Translations under genes and position numbers: made by a program | NCBI RefSeq assembly: GCF_002775205.1 | Contig: NC_036458.1 | Location: 3,750,560 to 3,814,559, forward strand | Reading direction: 5' to 3' | Length of the DNA: 64,000 bases | DNA from: Xiphophorus maculatus | Taxonomy: Eukaryota > Chordata > Actinopteri > Cyprinodontiformes > Poeciliidae | The notes under the pieces: model-generated | Told to the model about the DNA's origin: nothing | Database searches by the model: none | What the model saw: the letters and a program-made list of their open reading frames with translations, nothing else | In this document: positions 35,490-47,500 of the stretch, piece by piece | Position numbering within the stretch: position 1 is the first letter of the stretch | Layout: every line of letters starts with the position of its first letter

Positions 35490-35865
35490 TTAACACAGAA
35501 TCTTATCAAGTATTTTTGGCCTAATTTCTGATGCGAATATCTTAGACTTTTGAAATAAGAGAAAACTAACTTGCATGCAACTTTTTAGCAAGATATGAGA
35601 GCTTAATTTAAGTCAATAATTCTTTAATATCGATGAAGAAGTAACTATTTCCACTGGCAGATTATTTCACTTATATCCAGACATTTTTCCCATGTTATAA
35701 GTGAAATAATCTACCAGTGGAACCATCTTGTTTTCATCAACATGAAGAAATCATTCACTTAACTCAAGCTCCAATATCTTGCTAAGAAGTTGCTGCTACG
35801 TTTTGTTTTATTGTAGAAACCAGACCAAAAATAATTAAGATTTTGTGTATTTGCAGTGTGGAGCT
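35490..35865. mobile_element. CACTGCAAAAACAC-type palindromic MITE copy
   Basis: The central palindrome GTGGAACC-like/GGTTCCAC with AGATTATTTCACTTATA and TATAAGTGAAATAATCT arms (about 35650-35720) is the hallmark of this family. The right end is GTGTATTTGCAGTG. Confidence 0.7.
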
Positions 35866-36159
35866 CTGTTTTGGTTGCTAGGTTGTTTTTTAGCGCTCGG
35901 GCTGTTTTTAGAGGCAGTTGAGACCCAAATAGAAGTATAAAAATGTGCATAATATGTCCCTGCAAGGAAATGTCCCTGTCAGAAGTAATGTAGAAGCAAG
36001 CTGAAAGCATCAGGGACTAAAACCTAACTGATGAGTTGAAAGCAAGCGAAAGTTTCATCTTTGCTTTCACACCGAAATTTTCCATATTTGTTGTGATAAT
36101 TTGATAGTAGTGAGGTTCCTGCAGAACATAAAGAACCATAACAGTATTCATATTATTTT

Positions 36160-36766
36160 AGGCTGTTTTCACACCTGATAGACCAGCAGACTCAGTTCAA
36201 TGTGGCCAAAATTTCAATATTTGTTTCATTTTCAGCTGCTGCATTTTGCTTTAACTCTGTACTGAATCAAACAGTCTAGATTAATTGAAATATCTGTTCA
36301 CCTCCTAGTCTGTGGTGGCGCAGCACCAAGAACCACTGAAGGAAACAGCACAAAAACCTCAGAAGAAGGCACTGATCACAACATCCTTGTAAATAAAATG
36401 CAGTGGTGGTTTCACTGCTGTGTGCGATGTACAATGGCTGCTGGAAAAGACAGCAGCCATTGTCTGCCACTCCTGCTAGCTCTGGACTCTCAAATTTATT
36501 TTGGTTGTATTTACCCAGAATGCCCTCCACTGTTGTCCACTTCCTGCTTTTGGGGTGGTCTTTGGTCCACTTGACGTTCACATACGCATTGGAACAGCAC
36601 CAGAGTTCACTTGAACTGAGCCGAGACTGAGTTTCGTAGACAGAACAGATTTTGCTTCTTTGGTTCTATTATGCATTCACCCGTCCCCAAACGAACCAGA
36701 CTTTCCAGGAAAATGAACTGGAGTTCAATTAAAGCGAACTAAACAGAGCTGGTGTGAATTCATGCT
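36160..36766. mobile_element. GGCTGTTTTCACACC-type MITE, ~600 bp
   Basis: The left end AGGCTGTTTTCACACCTGAT is repeated in inverse form at the end of the copy at 61825-62427 (ATCAGGTGTGAAAACAGCCT). The interior shares ACCAGACTTTCCAGGAAA and AGGAAGTGGAC-type phrases with that copy. A 101-codon minus-strand frame inside (36276-36581) lies in this repeat and is not considered a gene. Confidence 0.6.
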
Positions 36767-37167
36767 AACATTACAACATGCCCTCTGTGTGAGGGATGAG
36801 ATCTCAACACCAGTCTTTCCTGCTGTCAGCATTTTGGTTCAAACTGTTTTGTTTCAGAGCCTTTTGGGAACTAGATCATACCCTCAACAATCACAGAGAA
36901 CTTCACCGCCCAGACTAGCTGCTGCATAACCTTAAACACTCGTACAGCATGACATGTTAATATGATCAGGCACTGGTGAAAAATATAGCAACATGCAGGG
37001 AATACAATGTGTGGAAGGCGAAGGAGATCTGCTGGGCTGCTTTTAGTAGGCTTTCAATAAGATGTCTCCTGGTAATCCTCGTACTTTCTTTCTCACATGA
37101 CTAAGAGGTCAGCAACTTTCACCTTCTCACTTGTCTTGAAGTGGAACTGAGTCATTGGGAGGACTAG

Positions 37168-37307
37168 TTCCAACCGGTTCCAACCAATTCCAACTAGATC
37201 CAATCAGTTCCAACCGGTTCTAATCAGTACCAATCAATTCCAACCAGTCCCAACTGAATCCAACCAATTCCAACTGGTTCCAATCAGTTTCAACTGGTTC
37301 CAATTGG
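37168..37307. repeat. 10-bp tandem array, 14 units in perfect register
   Basis: Units such as TTCCAACCGG, TTCCAACCAA, ATCCAATCAG and TTCCAACTGG follow one another with no insertion or deletion for 140 bp. AACCGGTT occurs at two unit junctions and AACTGGTT at two more; these resemble grainyhead-like factor sites. Confidence 0.9.
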
Positions 37308-37309
37308 AT

Positions 37310-39340
37310 TGAGGTCGGGACTTTGACTGGGCCATTGCAACAACTTAACTCTATTGTTAGCAGCTGAAGACAAAGACAGGAAGTAGTTGGAGGATTATGT
37401 TTTTTAACGACTTATCGCATGGACAAACTTATTCATGTCTGATTTTAATCACGTTACTTATTTATTTGAAACATCACAATTGCAAAATTGTGTTTTTTTG
37501 ACATTATTGGAATATATATAGTTTTGCGCTCATTTGTAATGGAAATGCAGCTAATGAAAAACGAAACAACAATGCTCACCTGCAGCAGCGTGATCGGAGA
37601 ATTTGTCTGATTAAAACTACACTCGAGGTAGTTAAAACAAGGTTTTCAGCCATTTTTCTTCTTACAAAACCTGGTTTTTAGTTGGATTGAATGAACGACT
37701 GATCATTAAGCGTTAATTATCATTTCTCAGCACGTTTGAGCAGTTTGACACCTCCAACTAAACTCCACCTGTGACTAAACTCTGTAAAGACAACATGAGC
37801 AGATTTACAGCGTGAAAACGACCGATCAAATCAGCTCGGCCAGCCCACTTTTAGCGAAACATGAACCTCCAAACTGCCTACTAATCACGAGATGTCAAAC
37901 GAGAGGTGTGTGTGAACCGCGGGGTCTGCCTGACACGCGGAGTCATGCTGACTTTGGTCGCCAAGCAACAGTGATTTATGACACCGTGTTGCAGCCGGCA
38001 TGTCTCCCCCCTTCTCTACACCTCCAGTCGCACCATTTATCTTTTGTGACAATGAAATATGCGCAGATATTAAGTCCTCATGTCTGCAGAGAAACTGACT
38101 TGTAAATAATTTAGGGAATAAATATAGTTTGTTCCCTGCAGCAGAGGGCTGGAAGGGAAATTCATTTAAAATTGAACTGAGAATTGTAACTTTTTTCTCA
38201 GAATTCTCACTTTAACTCGAAATTCTGACGTTTTTTATTCCTCACAATTAAAATTTGTATCTCAGAATCTAGAGAATAACTATTGTTTGTTCCCTGCAGT
38301 TGAAGGTTTGTATGCAAGGAAAATTCAATTAAGCTCAAACAATATTGAGAATTGTAACCTTTTCTCAGAGTTTGCACTTTAATCTCATAATTTTGATGTT
38401 TTTGTTTTTAGAATTCTAACTTTAATGTTAAAATACAGACTTTAATCTGAGAATTCTCACTGTTTTCTCAGCATTTATAGAATAAATATAGTTTGTTTCC
38501 TGCAGCAGGGGGTTTGTGTGGAAGGAAAATTCAATTTAGTTCAAATTAAATTGAAAATTCTCACATTTTTTCTCAGAATTCTGACTTTTCAGAATCAGAA
38601 TTGTTTAAATTGTTTATGCAAATTCAGGCAAATATAGTCTTAAACTCAAATCTCGCAAATAAATTTGGGACAGGCTTTCGGTGTGGATCAATTGTAGGTT
38701 TACAAATCATATAGCAAGGAATAAACAGTTATGTGATTATTTTCATATGCCAACGACAAAATGACAAACACTTTGGGATGCTTGGTTATTTATTTGGACT
38801 TTGACAAAGTTAAAATTCTGAAGGATTTTTCTTTGCGGCCCCAATCTTCTTCCGTAGGTTTGTAATGACAGGAATCATCGTTTTAACTTTGAGCAACAAC
38901 AATAGGAAACAGCTTAAATCTACCAAAACCCCTGAATAGGAGGAAGAACAACAAGTTTAAGGATTTACTTGATAAAAATAAACATAAAAGTCATATAATG
39001 CCATAATAATGTGAGAAACCTTTTTGAATTAAACTTTAAATTCTAATGAACATTTAACCCTGGAACTGGAAGACATTTTAGATATCCAAAATAAATAAAT
39101 AAAACAACAGAAACAACAAATAAATTGGATTATAAAGTCTCTGCAAACCAAATTGTTGTTTAAAAAAGGGTGAGTTCAGACCAAAACACCAGACTGAAGA
39201 GATTCATCATCCAGTTTTGGGTAGAAAGAGAGAAACAAGAAAAACAATAAATTATGCATAGAAATTAATGAGTTTGTTTTAATTTATCATGCAATTAATT
39301 GATTTATTGCTTATTGAGACAAGTCTAGCTCACAGCAGCC
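37310..39340. other. intergenic DNA with decayed repeats and one GC-richer island
   Basis: 37800-38080 is a CpG-richer island without repeat signatures (GGTCGCCAAGCAACAGTGATTTATGAC region) and without a convincing reading frame. 38150-38600 is degenerate TCAGAATTCTCACTTT low-complexity sequence with three spaced copies of TATAGTTTGTTCCCTGCAG. The rest is AT-rich. Confidence 0.4.
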
Positions 39341-39344
39341 CATT

Positions 39345-39600
39345 GCAAAAACAAAACCCTACAAAGTACTTTTAGTTTCTAGTGTGAATATTTTACACTT
39401 AAAATAAGACACTAACTTACAAGTAACTTATCAACATGATATAAGTCAATAATTCTTCAATATTGATTTAAAAAAAAATGCTAATTTTACTGGCAGATTA
39501 TTTTACTTATAATAGAATAAGTTTCCCATGTTATAAATGAAATGATCTGCCAATTGAACCAGTACTTTTTTAAATCGATGGTCTAAGTAATATCTTATAT
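39345..39600. mobile_element. CACTGCAAAAACAC-type palindromic MITE, truncated
   Basis: The left arm and central palindrome are present (TTGCAAAAACAAAACC..., TTATTTTACTTATAATAG). The right end is lost. Confidence 0.55.
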
Positions 39601-41108
39601 GACTTGTTTTTTCAGCCTTCCTGGTTCTGGAGCAGACAGCAGAGGCGACGAGTGGGTTTGGTCCCGGAGGAGCATAAGGAACGAAGTGAGTCATTCTGAG
39701 AAAGATCTTCCTGGTGATTAGAAGAGACACAGCTGAAGCTCCAAACTGAGCCTCCCAAAAATAAAAGGATGTTCCTCACTGCTAGAGGTGTGGGTTAAAA
39801 ACAGCTGGGCACGGAAAAATGAGGTGATGTAATGTTGACACATGGATCATCCCTGAAATACAGAGACAGATCCAGTCAGCTGGTCCCAATGGAACAACTG
39901 GGAGACGCCCAGTAGCTGTGTTTCCTTTGACCTTAAAATTGAGCAATTTGACATTTTGAAAATAAATTGGCTTAATGGAAACACATCACTTCTGAAAAAA
40001 CTAATTTGTTTTTTTTAATAAAACGTTTTTGCGGTAGGATTAGAGTGTTTTAAAGCATTTCACAAAACTGCAAAGAAAACACTTTTTTCATATCATACGA
40101 ATCAACAGGATGTTACTTCTGGCAGAAACGACAAAGAAGATGTAGACAGGAAGTGGTTGGAGGATGATGGCGCTGCATGTTTTTAACGACTTATTGCATG
40201 AACAAACTTATTTACGTGTGATTTTAATTGCGTTTCTTATTGAATGGAAACACAGCAATTGTATTTTTTCGACATTAGTGGAATATTGACAAAGTTTTGT
40301 GCACATTTGTAATGGAAACACAGCTACAAATAGTTTGTGTTTCTCTAACATATCTGTTACAGAAACATATATTATACATTTTATGAATACTCAGAGTTAC
40401 AAGTGATATAAAAACTGAATTAAAGACTTTTCACATAAAACACAATAAAAATACAATTTCTGGCGAGGAATGAGGTAGGATACCCTCAGATTTATTTCCA
40501 CTTGAAATGGCTGAAGTCAAAATGCTATGAACTCTGAATTATGAACGAAGTTTGCACTGTTTAAAAATCCAAGACATTTACGAGACTGAGTCTCAGAAAA
40601 ATCTGAAAAATTTTTTTTCTTTAAATTGTCTACAAATGTGACAGTCAAAGCAGCAGCTAGCATACTCAGCTATGAGGCAATAAAGAGTCTAAACATGTCA
40701 AATAAAGTTTATAGTATCTTCTTTGCTTGTAAAAACACACCTGTACGGTTGAAGTAGATAAATTTATTATTATATTGTGCTGTCATGAGAAAGTTGTTTT
40801 CATTTCCATTTTATTCATATTTATACATTTTATAGTTTCAAACTATGTTTCATAGTTAAATATTTAGCTATTATCCAAATTCACTTGCTGAAAAGCTCTC
40901 AAAGGAGAAAATGTTTGGCTGCTGGTTTAACCGTTTTCCATATTTTTAAACATAATTTGAAATTACATGGAAAACAGGAATGAATTTATACAGTAATCAC
41001 TACATTTTTATACAGTTACAAGTCAACTGTATATAATTTTTACTTTACAGAGAAACTTAAGCCTGATAGTCAAAAAATATGACTGTCTCCAATAAAACGG
41101 CAACCTCT

Positions 41109-41122
41109 CCAGTAGAGGGCGC
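41109..41122 (+). promoter_or_regulatory. CTCF core motif match downstream of emc10
   Basis: CCAGTAGAGGGCGC fits CCASYAGRKGGCRS exactly. It lies about 280 bp past the emc10 poly(A) signal. Confidence 0.5.
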
Positions 41123-41401
41123 TAAAAGAATCGTTTTGATTAAATTATTAATCGTTTAATTCTAAGATTAGGCCATTTCTTATTTAATTTCACTTATACA
41201 GAAAACCTGTCTTGTGGTCTTATCGGATTATACTTTCATTAAGACTTTAGAAGTCATTAGAAGCTTTATTTTGTAACTTTTATTCCTCTTTAAGTACAAG
41301 TTTATCAATAAAGCAGATTTAAAAACAACTGGAATTTTACAGAACAACTTGAGTCTAGTGAAATAAAAAAAAAAAACAAAGACAAGTAAAGTAATAAATA
41401 C

Positions 41402-41407
41402 TTTATT
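41402..41407 (-). terminator. emc10: emc10 polyadenylation signal
   Basis: Read on the minus strand this is AATAAA, about 180 bases after the distal stop codon at 41585. No competing signal lies between. Confidence 0.6.
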
Positions 41408-41584
41408 TTCCACATTAGTAGTAAAAGTGCAGTCGCCTGCAGGTCAAAGTTTCCTCTTTACTGTACAGATTTTAGATGCACAACAAATATGTTCCTCCTT
41501 AAATAGCTTTATGTACAGCAGATAAAAACTGAGAATTATTATTCAGTGAATGATACCGGGAAACAAAACTAAACAAACAGTTGA

Positions 41585-44500
41585 TCATCGACCACCTCCG
41601 TTGGCGGCTCCACCCCCAGCGCCGCCGCCTGATTGGTCCTGGGCGCCTGACATCATCAGGAAAAGAACGAGAGGCACGATGTACATCCACTGCAAGAGAA
41701 GAAAAACAGACCTTGTATAAATAACTACTATAATTTACATAGAATTAACTGTGATCACTTGCATGTATTTGGTAAAAGTTGCTGATTTATTTCCTCCCAG
41801 ATAAGGTCAGATTTATTTCTCAACAGAAAGAGAAAATGTTAAAATATTCCGGGAGGGTTAGAGACTAGAGAGTCAAACACCAAAAACTTTTAGGCTCCAC
41901 TAACTTTCTAAAGGTTTGGATTCAGTCGATTTTTAGAAACTATCAGCCTAAAATGTATTTGGTTTTAGACTTTTGAGGAGGGCTAACAGAGGAAAAAGAA
42001 GGAAGAAGTGAGAAACTACAGTTTGTGGTTAAACACAAACGGAGAAGAAGAATAAAAGGAAGAGGAGGAGGAGGAGGAAGAGCCACAAGTAAGGAAACTG
42101 TACTTCAGTGGGAATCAGCTCTGCTCTCTGCCGCCCCCTGCTGGGGGCTGTGCGGAATTGGTGAGCATGAGGAAGATGGCACCTCCCAGAATCAAATACC
42201 ACTGGAACACAGCAACACAGTCACTGGACACACAGTGAGGCACAAACACGGCACAGAACAACCGGACCGGGCCGGGCCGCACAGAACCAGGCCGCAGGAA
42301 CCCAATAAAATTACCAAAAAGAGCGCTGCCTACTGCAACAGCATATTACGACCACTAGACAGAAAAAAAGAGGAGTGAATTTACACCAAAATAGGAAGAA
42401 GGTCTAAAGATTGAGAGAAAATGTACTAGAAAGAAAAACTGGTAAATATTTGGGTTTCAAAAGTTGACAATTTTCTGAAAAAACGCAGAAATTTTGAGAT
42501 TCATCAGAAATTGTCTAGAATTTTTTCTTTTGGATATTTCTAAATTTGAAAAGCTGAAAGTTCTCCGAAAAATGGAAAAAAAGATGAAATTTTCCAGAAT
42601 TTCTTTAGAAAATTTTTGAGCTTAAAAAGTCAAATCTTCTAGAAATTCCAAGTGTCCAAAATTGGACATTTCTTAAGTTTGAAACATCAAAAGTTTTCTA
42701 GAAAACAACTTGGAAATGTAGACCGTTTCCAAGTTAAACATTTGCTAGAAAAAAACGTTGAATTTTGACATTAACCTAAACTTTTTTAGGAAAAAAAACG
42801 TGGAAATTTCTGAGTTTCAAAAGTAAAAAAAACTATAGATTAATCTCACAATTTTAGTTTTTTGTAACAAATTTTCAACTTTTCACAGTCAGAAATGACA
42901 AAGTTTTTTTGGGTGAATTTACTCCTTTTTTCTTTCTCTCCAATGGCCGTCGAACTGCCTGGTGCTTTACATTTGATTTAGCAGGTGAAGGAAAGTCAGT
43001 CTGTAACTTAATTATTTTAGTTATTGATTAATGTATTGATTGTCAGAATAATGGATTAATCAGATAAAAAAATAAACATTCTCCAGATTTTTTATTTAAC
43101 TGCGTAAGCCTTTTTTATTTAATAATATAAATAAATTAAACTATGCAAATAAACACTTTAATTCTTTTTTTAAGTAAAAGAAAAAAACAACCTAAAATGC
43201 AAAAACAGAATTCCTTCAGTAAATCTGAACCAGGTAAAGAAACATGTTTACAAACAAAAGCGTTTCTATCTTAAATTCAAAATATATATATTTTGTACAG
43301 TTTTGGGTTAATTCCTGCTCTGAATGTTGTTGATTTTCAGTAAATGGCCTTTGAGTCTCTATTCTCCGGTTAGCAATCAATCAATTACTAAATTAGTTGT
43401 TGATTATTTAAATAGTCAATTAATCATGATTTCAGCCATGAAGGAAAACTTTGCAGCTCTGAAATGGTTTAAAATGTTTCATAATTTCTGTGGCTGGAAG
43501 CTCACATTAACAAGACAGGCTGGAAAAACAGAAAGCATCCTGTTGTTTTAGCCAAAAGCAGCCGATGAGCTTCATGCTTCCTCCGTCTCTGCAGAAGCTG
43601 CACACAGGCAGAAAGTCATGCTGAGTGAGAGAATCAATAAATATATCAAATCTGGTATTAGAGGCTCAGGGCTCGAAAACTTTAAGGAAATATAACATTG
43701 TTCAAAAACGTAGAATAAGTGATCCCACTGCAGCTAAAATATGTTGATCATTATGGACGATTCATTGATTAAATCAATTAATTGCTAAACAAATTGATTA
43801 ATTGCTAAATAATTTAATTGATTAATCAAATTTTTGGTTTTTCATTTGTGAAAAATTGAGATTTTTTTTCCTTCAGTTTCCAAAGTTCAGAGTGATGTCA
43901 GCGCAACCAGGGCGGCCATCTTGTTTTACAGCCTCTATTTACTTTGAATTTGAGTTCATGTCAAGGCTACGATTTTCTTTTTCTGATTATGAGACTACAG
44001 TCGTAATATTACCAGAATAAAGTCGAAATTTTACGAGAAATCTTACATGAAAAATAAAAGCTTTAAATGAGGAAAGTTGAGCATCTTGTGAAGGTTTAGA
44101 GATAATACTTAATAGAACTACTTAACATTTTAACACATCAGCACTAAATTATTATCAGCAGCAACAGATCCTGATAACTCAACACGTTTTTTTCTCATTA
44201 AAAAGTTTTTTCTCGTAATTTCAAGAGGTTTTTGGTGAAATTGCGTCTTTATTCTGTTAATAATTTGCCTATAATCTCTTAAACCAAAATTCTCATAGCC
44301 TGACGCTAATAACTCACAGAAGGGACGTTTGAAATAAAAACAACTCTGAAAATATTTGTGTAAAATAAAATAAAACTAAATAAAATAAAAATAAAACATT
44401 TATTAAAATCAGATTTGGTGTGAAAACAAAAATCGGAGATTTTATCTTTAAGCCATATCGCCCAGCCGTATCTATAAGATTTATTTCTTGGCGTTGGTGG

Positions 44501-47500
44501 AAGATCAGTTAGTGAAAGTTTTCAAGACCTGCAGCAGCCAGCTGACTGGCAGTGCAGCGCCAACATACTATCTACACTATAAGCCATAAAACAGTGATTA
44601 CTTCATCTCTGATCTGATATTAAACACGCTAAACGCTAACTACGAATTAACTGTGACTTCTTAAACCTTTTATAAACCCTGACAGCTTCGGCAGAAACTC
44701 GGATCGCTCTTACGTATTTGGCGAAGAACGATTTCTGCTCTTGTGGATTCTTTCCTTTCTTCTCAGATTCTTGTTCCATCCGTTCCAGGAACAGAGCCGT
44801 CTCCGGTCTGGAAAGACAAAACAAAAACAAACAAAAACAGATTTAAATTAATCAGTTTTTAAACAAAAAAAACCAAATTGAAACTGAAAAGAATAAATTA
44901 TAAAGTTACAAAATAAGAAAACAAAAAAACAGAAACGCACTGACGTTTTCTTTGTCTCAGCAGATTATATGTAACTAAGGAGAAACATTAAGATCACGGG
45001 TGTTCAAAGTGGGTTTGGGGGCCATTTTTGGACTCTGAATTGACGTTATGCGGCCCTCCCAACCACAATTCAAAAATAAATTAGGACAAAACTATGATTT
45101 TTAAATCAAAATCTAGTCTCAAAAATGTTAAATGCAACACAAACTGATCATCTTTTCCTAACTTTCTGCTTTCCTTTTGTTGTCATGGTAACAGGACCAC
45201 ATTGACCCGTCGACTTGCATGCTAAATTACACCAAATCTGGTTTTACTTGCTGTACCAAAACCAAATACACCAAATGTTTTCAAATGAGGACTGACGTAG
45301 ATCCTAATACAAAATATTTTGTTCAGTTTCCTTCAAATTGAGCCCAAAATAATAAACAAACTGGATGCCTTCAATTTAACATAAAAACATTTGAAGTGTT
45401 GCATCTACAAAAAACATAAATAAATCAAGTTACTTTGTTTAATTAAAATAGTTCAAGCTCTACTTAAGCAATAATGCTTAATTTACTGTTGCTTAAGTAA
45501 AAAGAAAAGAAAAACAATTTTATTTTCTAACTATTTCTTATGAATCAGAACCAAATGAAGCTTAAAGACTAAAGACTGACCCTGGAGCGTTTACAGGAGC
45601 CATGATGCTCAGAGTTGTGTTGTAAACCTCCAGGTCGACTTCATCCTCGACCTCGGCGCCTCTGCAGGCTCCAGGTAAGGTTACTATGGAGACGCCGATC
45701 AGGTATCCCGACACGTCGGTGTGGAGCGTGATCACGTCGCTCAGGTGGGACTCGACCATCGCACACTGGGAACGACAACAAAACAAAACTTCTTCACAGA
45801 AACCTTCATTTTGGTGACTTCTGATCCGTTTTTGCTGCCATTTTTGAAGCTGAACACATACGGCTCTGACGAACGCTGTGAGGTAACCGTCCATCTGCCA
45901 CTCCGTCTGTCTGTCCGCCTGCAGGGAAACCCGAGGCACTCGGATTCTGTACAGGCCGTCAACTGCAGCCACTTCCTGAGGAGAACACACCAGACAAAGG
46001 CATCGCTTTTTAAAAAACAAATCCAGAGGTCCCAGTCAAAGATTGTTTTTTCAGTTTCACCTTCAGCTTGGAGCGGTCGTCTTCTGACAGCTGGTTCTGA
46101 GTTAGAGAGACGCTTGGCTCCCGACCCGTTTTCAGCAGCAAGGATCCACGCGACTGAAACTTTGCAACATCATCTGAAGACAAAACAGAGCAAACAACTA
46201 TGAGCATAGATAATTGAAAAGCAAAACGGAATCATCAGCTTTTGAGTCAGAGACAGAAAAAAAGTCACTTCCCGAAAAAAAAAAACTTATTCAGTGCAGA
46301 AATTAAACCAAAATGGCAAAAATTTGCTTTTAAGATAAAATAAAACAACATGTCTGTAAATATGCATTTTAGGCAATAATTTTTTTTTTTTAATTTTATA
46401 TTATATTTTTGTTTACTTAATTTCCTCTTGGGATCATAAAATATTTTAAAAAAAAGAAGGAATTAAATCATTTATTTGTATTTTTTATGTATTTCAAATA
46501 TTTAATAAAAAGGTTTAACTGGTTAAATAAAAAAATCTGTAGAATTTGTCAGAGTAATCAATGGAATAATCGATTACTAAAATAATCAGTAGTAATTTGG
46601 TAATCAGAAGAGCTGACAGCCGACCCACTGTGATTGATAATATGAGGCGTTTATGTTCAAATACTGACTTTGACTTACGTTTGATTTTCTACAAACACAG
46701 CCAACATCATTAAACTGTTATCATTGTACTAATGTCTTCAATAAATTAATTAGTATTTTTACATGTTTCCCCCCTCACATCTGACTTGTTTTTGTTTTCT
46801 TATGGGTTTTTACTGTAAATTACATTAATTTTAGCCACATATTGCAATCTTTCATAAATGATAGGTCATGTGTGCTGATTTTAGTTCTTTTTAATCCATC
46901 CAATCAACCTGCTACATGAAAATTAGCCTGATGATCTTCTCCTAACTGGGCTAAAGCTAGTATATGTATATTCATGTTGATAAATATACATTATCCTCTT
47001 TATGTAGTGAATAAAAATTCTAATTTATACGTTAGTTTCATGTGTTGGAAGCGTGTTTTTGCAGAAATCTTTCATTCAGATGCAGCTTTGCAAACCAAAG
47101 TCAAGCCACCATCTTATTCTTCAGTTCTTCCAACGAAGACATATTTGTTCCTTCATGAATTTAAACATTTGCCATGCTAATTGGAGCTATTGAGCCTGAT
47201 CTTAAACTTTTGGGTTACTTATAGAGTTGTCACAATAACAATTTTTGCTATGTAAACATATTTAATATGCGATATCATTTTATGTTGTCCCCTAATCTGA
47301 ACATGTGTGAAATTCTTGAAAGGGAGTGTAAGTGCAAAGTTACATTATATTCTGACTTGTATATTTACATTTTTTTTTAGATACATTTTAAATAAAGACA
47401 AGGCTTTACTACATGCCAAAATTACAAAGCCTGGAGGTAAAGTTGAACACTAAATTTTATTCAACCTGGTCAATAAACTTCCAAAGCATCTATGACACAA

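Noticed and set aside
36276..36581. 101-codon minus-strand frame (PKSRKWTTVEGILGKYN...)
   Set aside because: Lies wholly inside a dispersed MITE whose other copy at 61825-62427 lacks the frame.
39503..39730. Minus-strand frame with MTHFVPYAPPGPNPLVASAV
   Set aside because: GC-richer and briefly attractive as an exon, but there is no donor at its end, the frame overlaps a MITE and no family was recognised.
45721..46203. 160-codon plus-strand frame
   Set aside because: Antisense shadow of emc10 exons 3 to 5.
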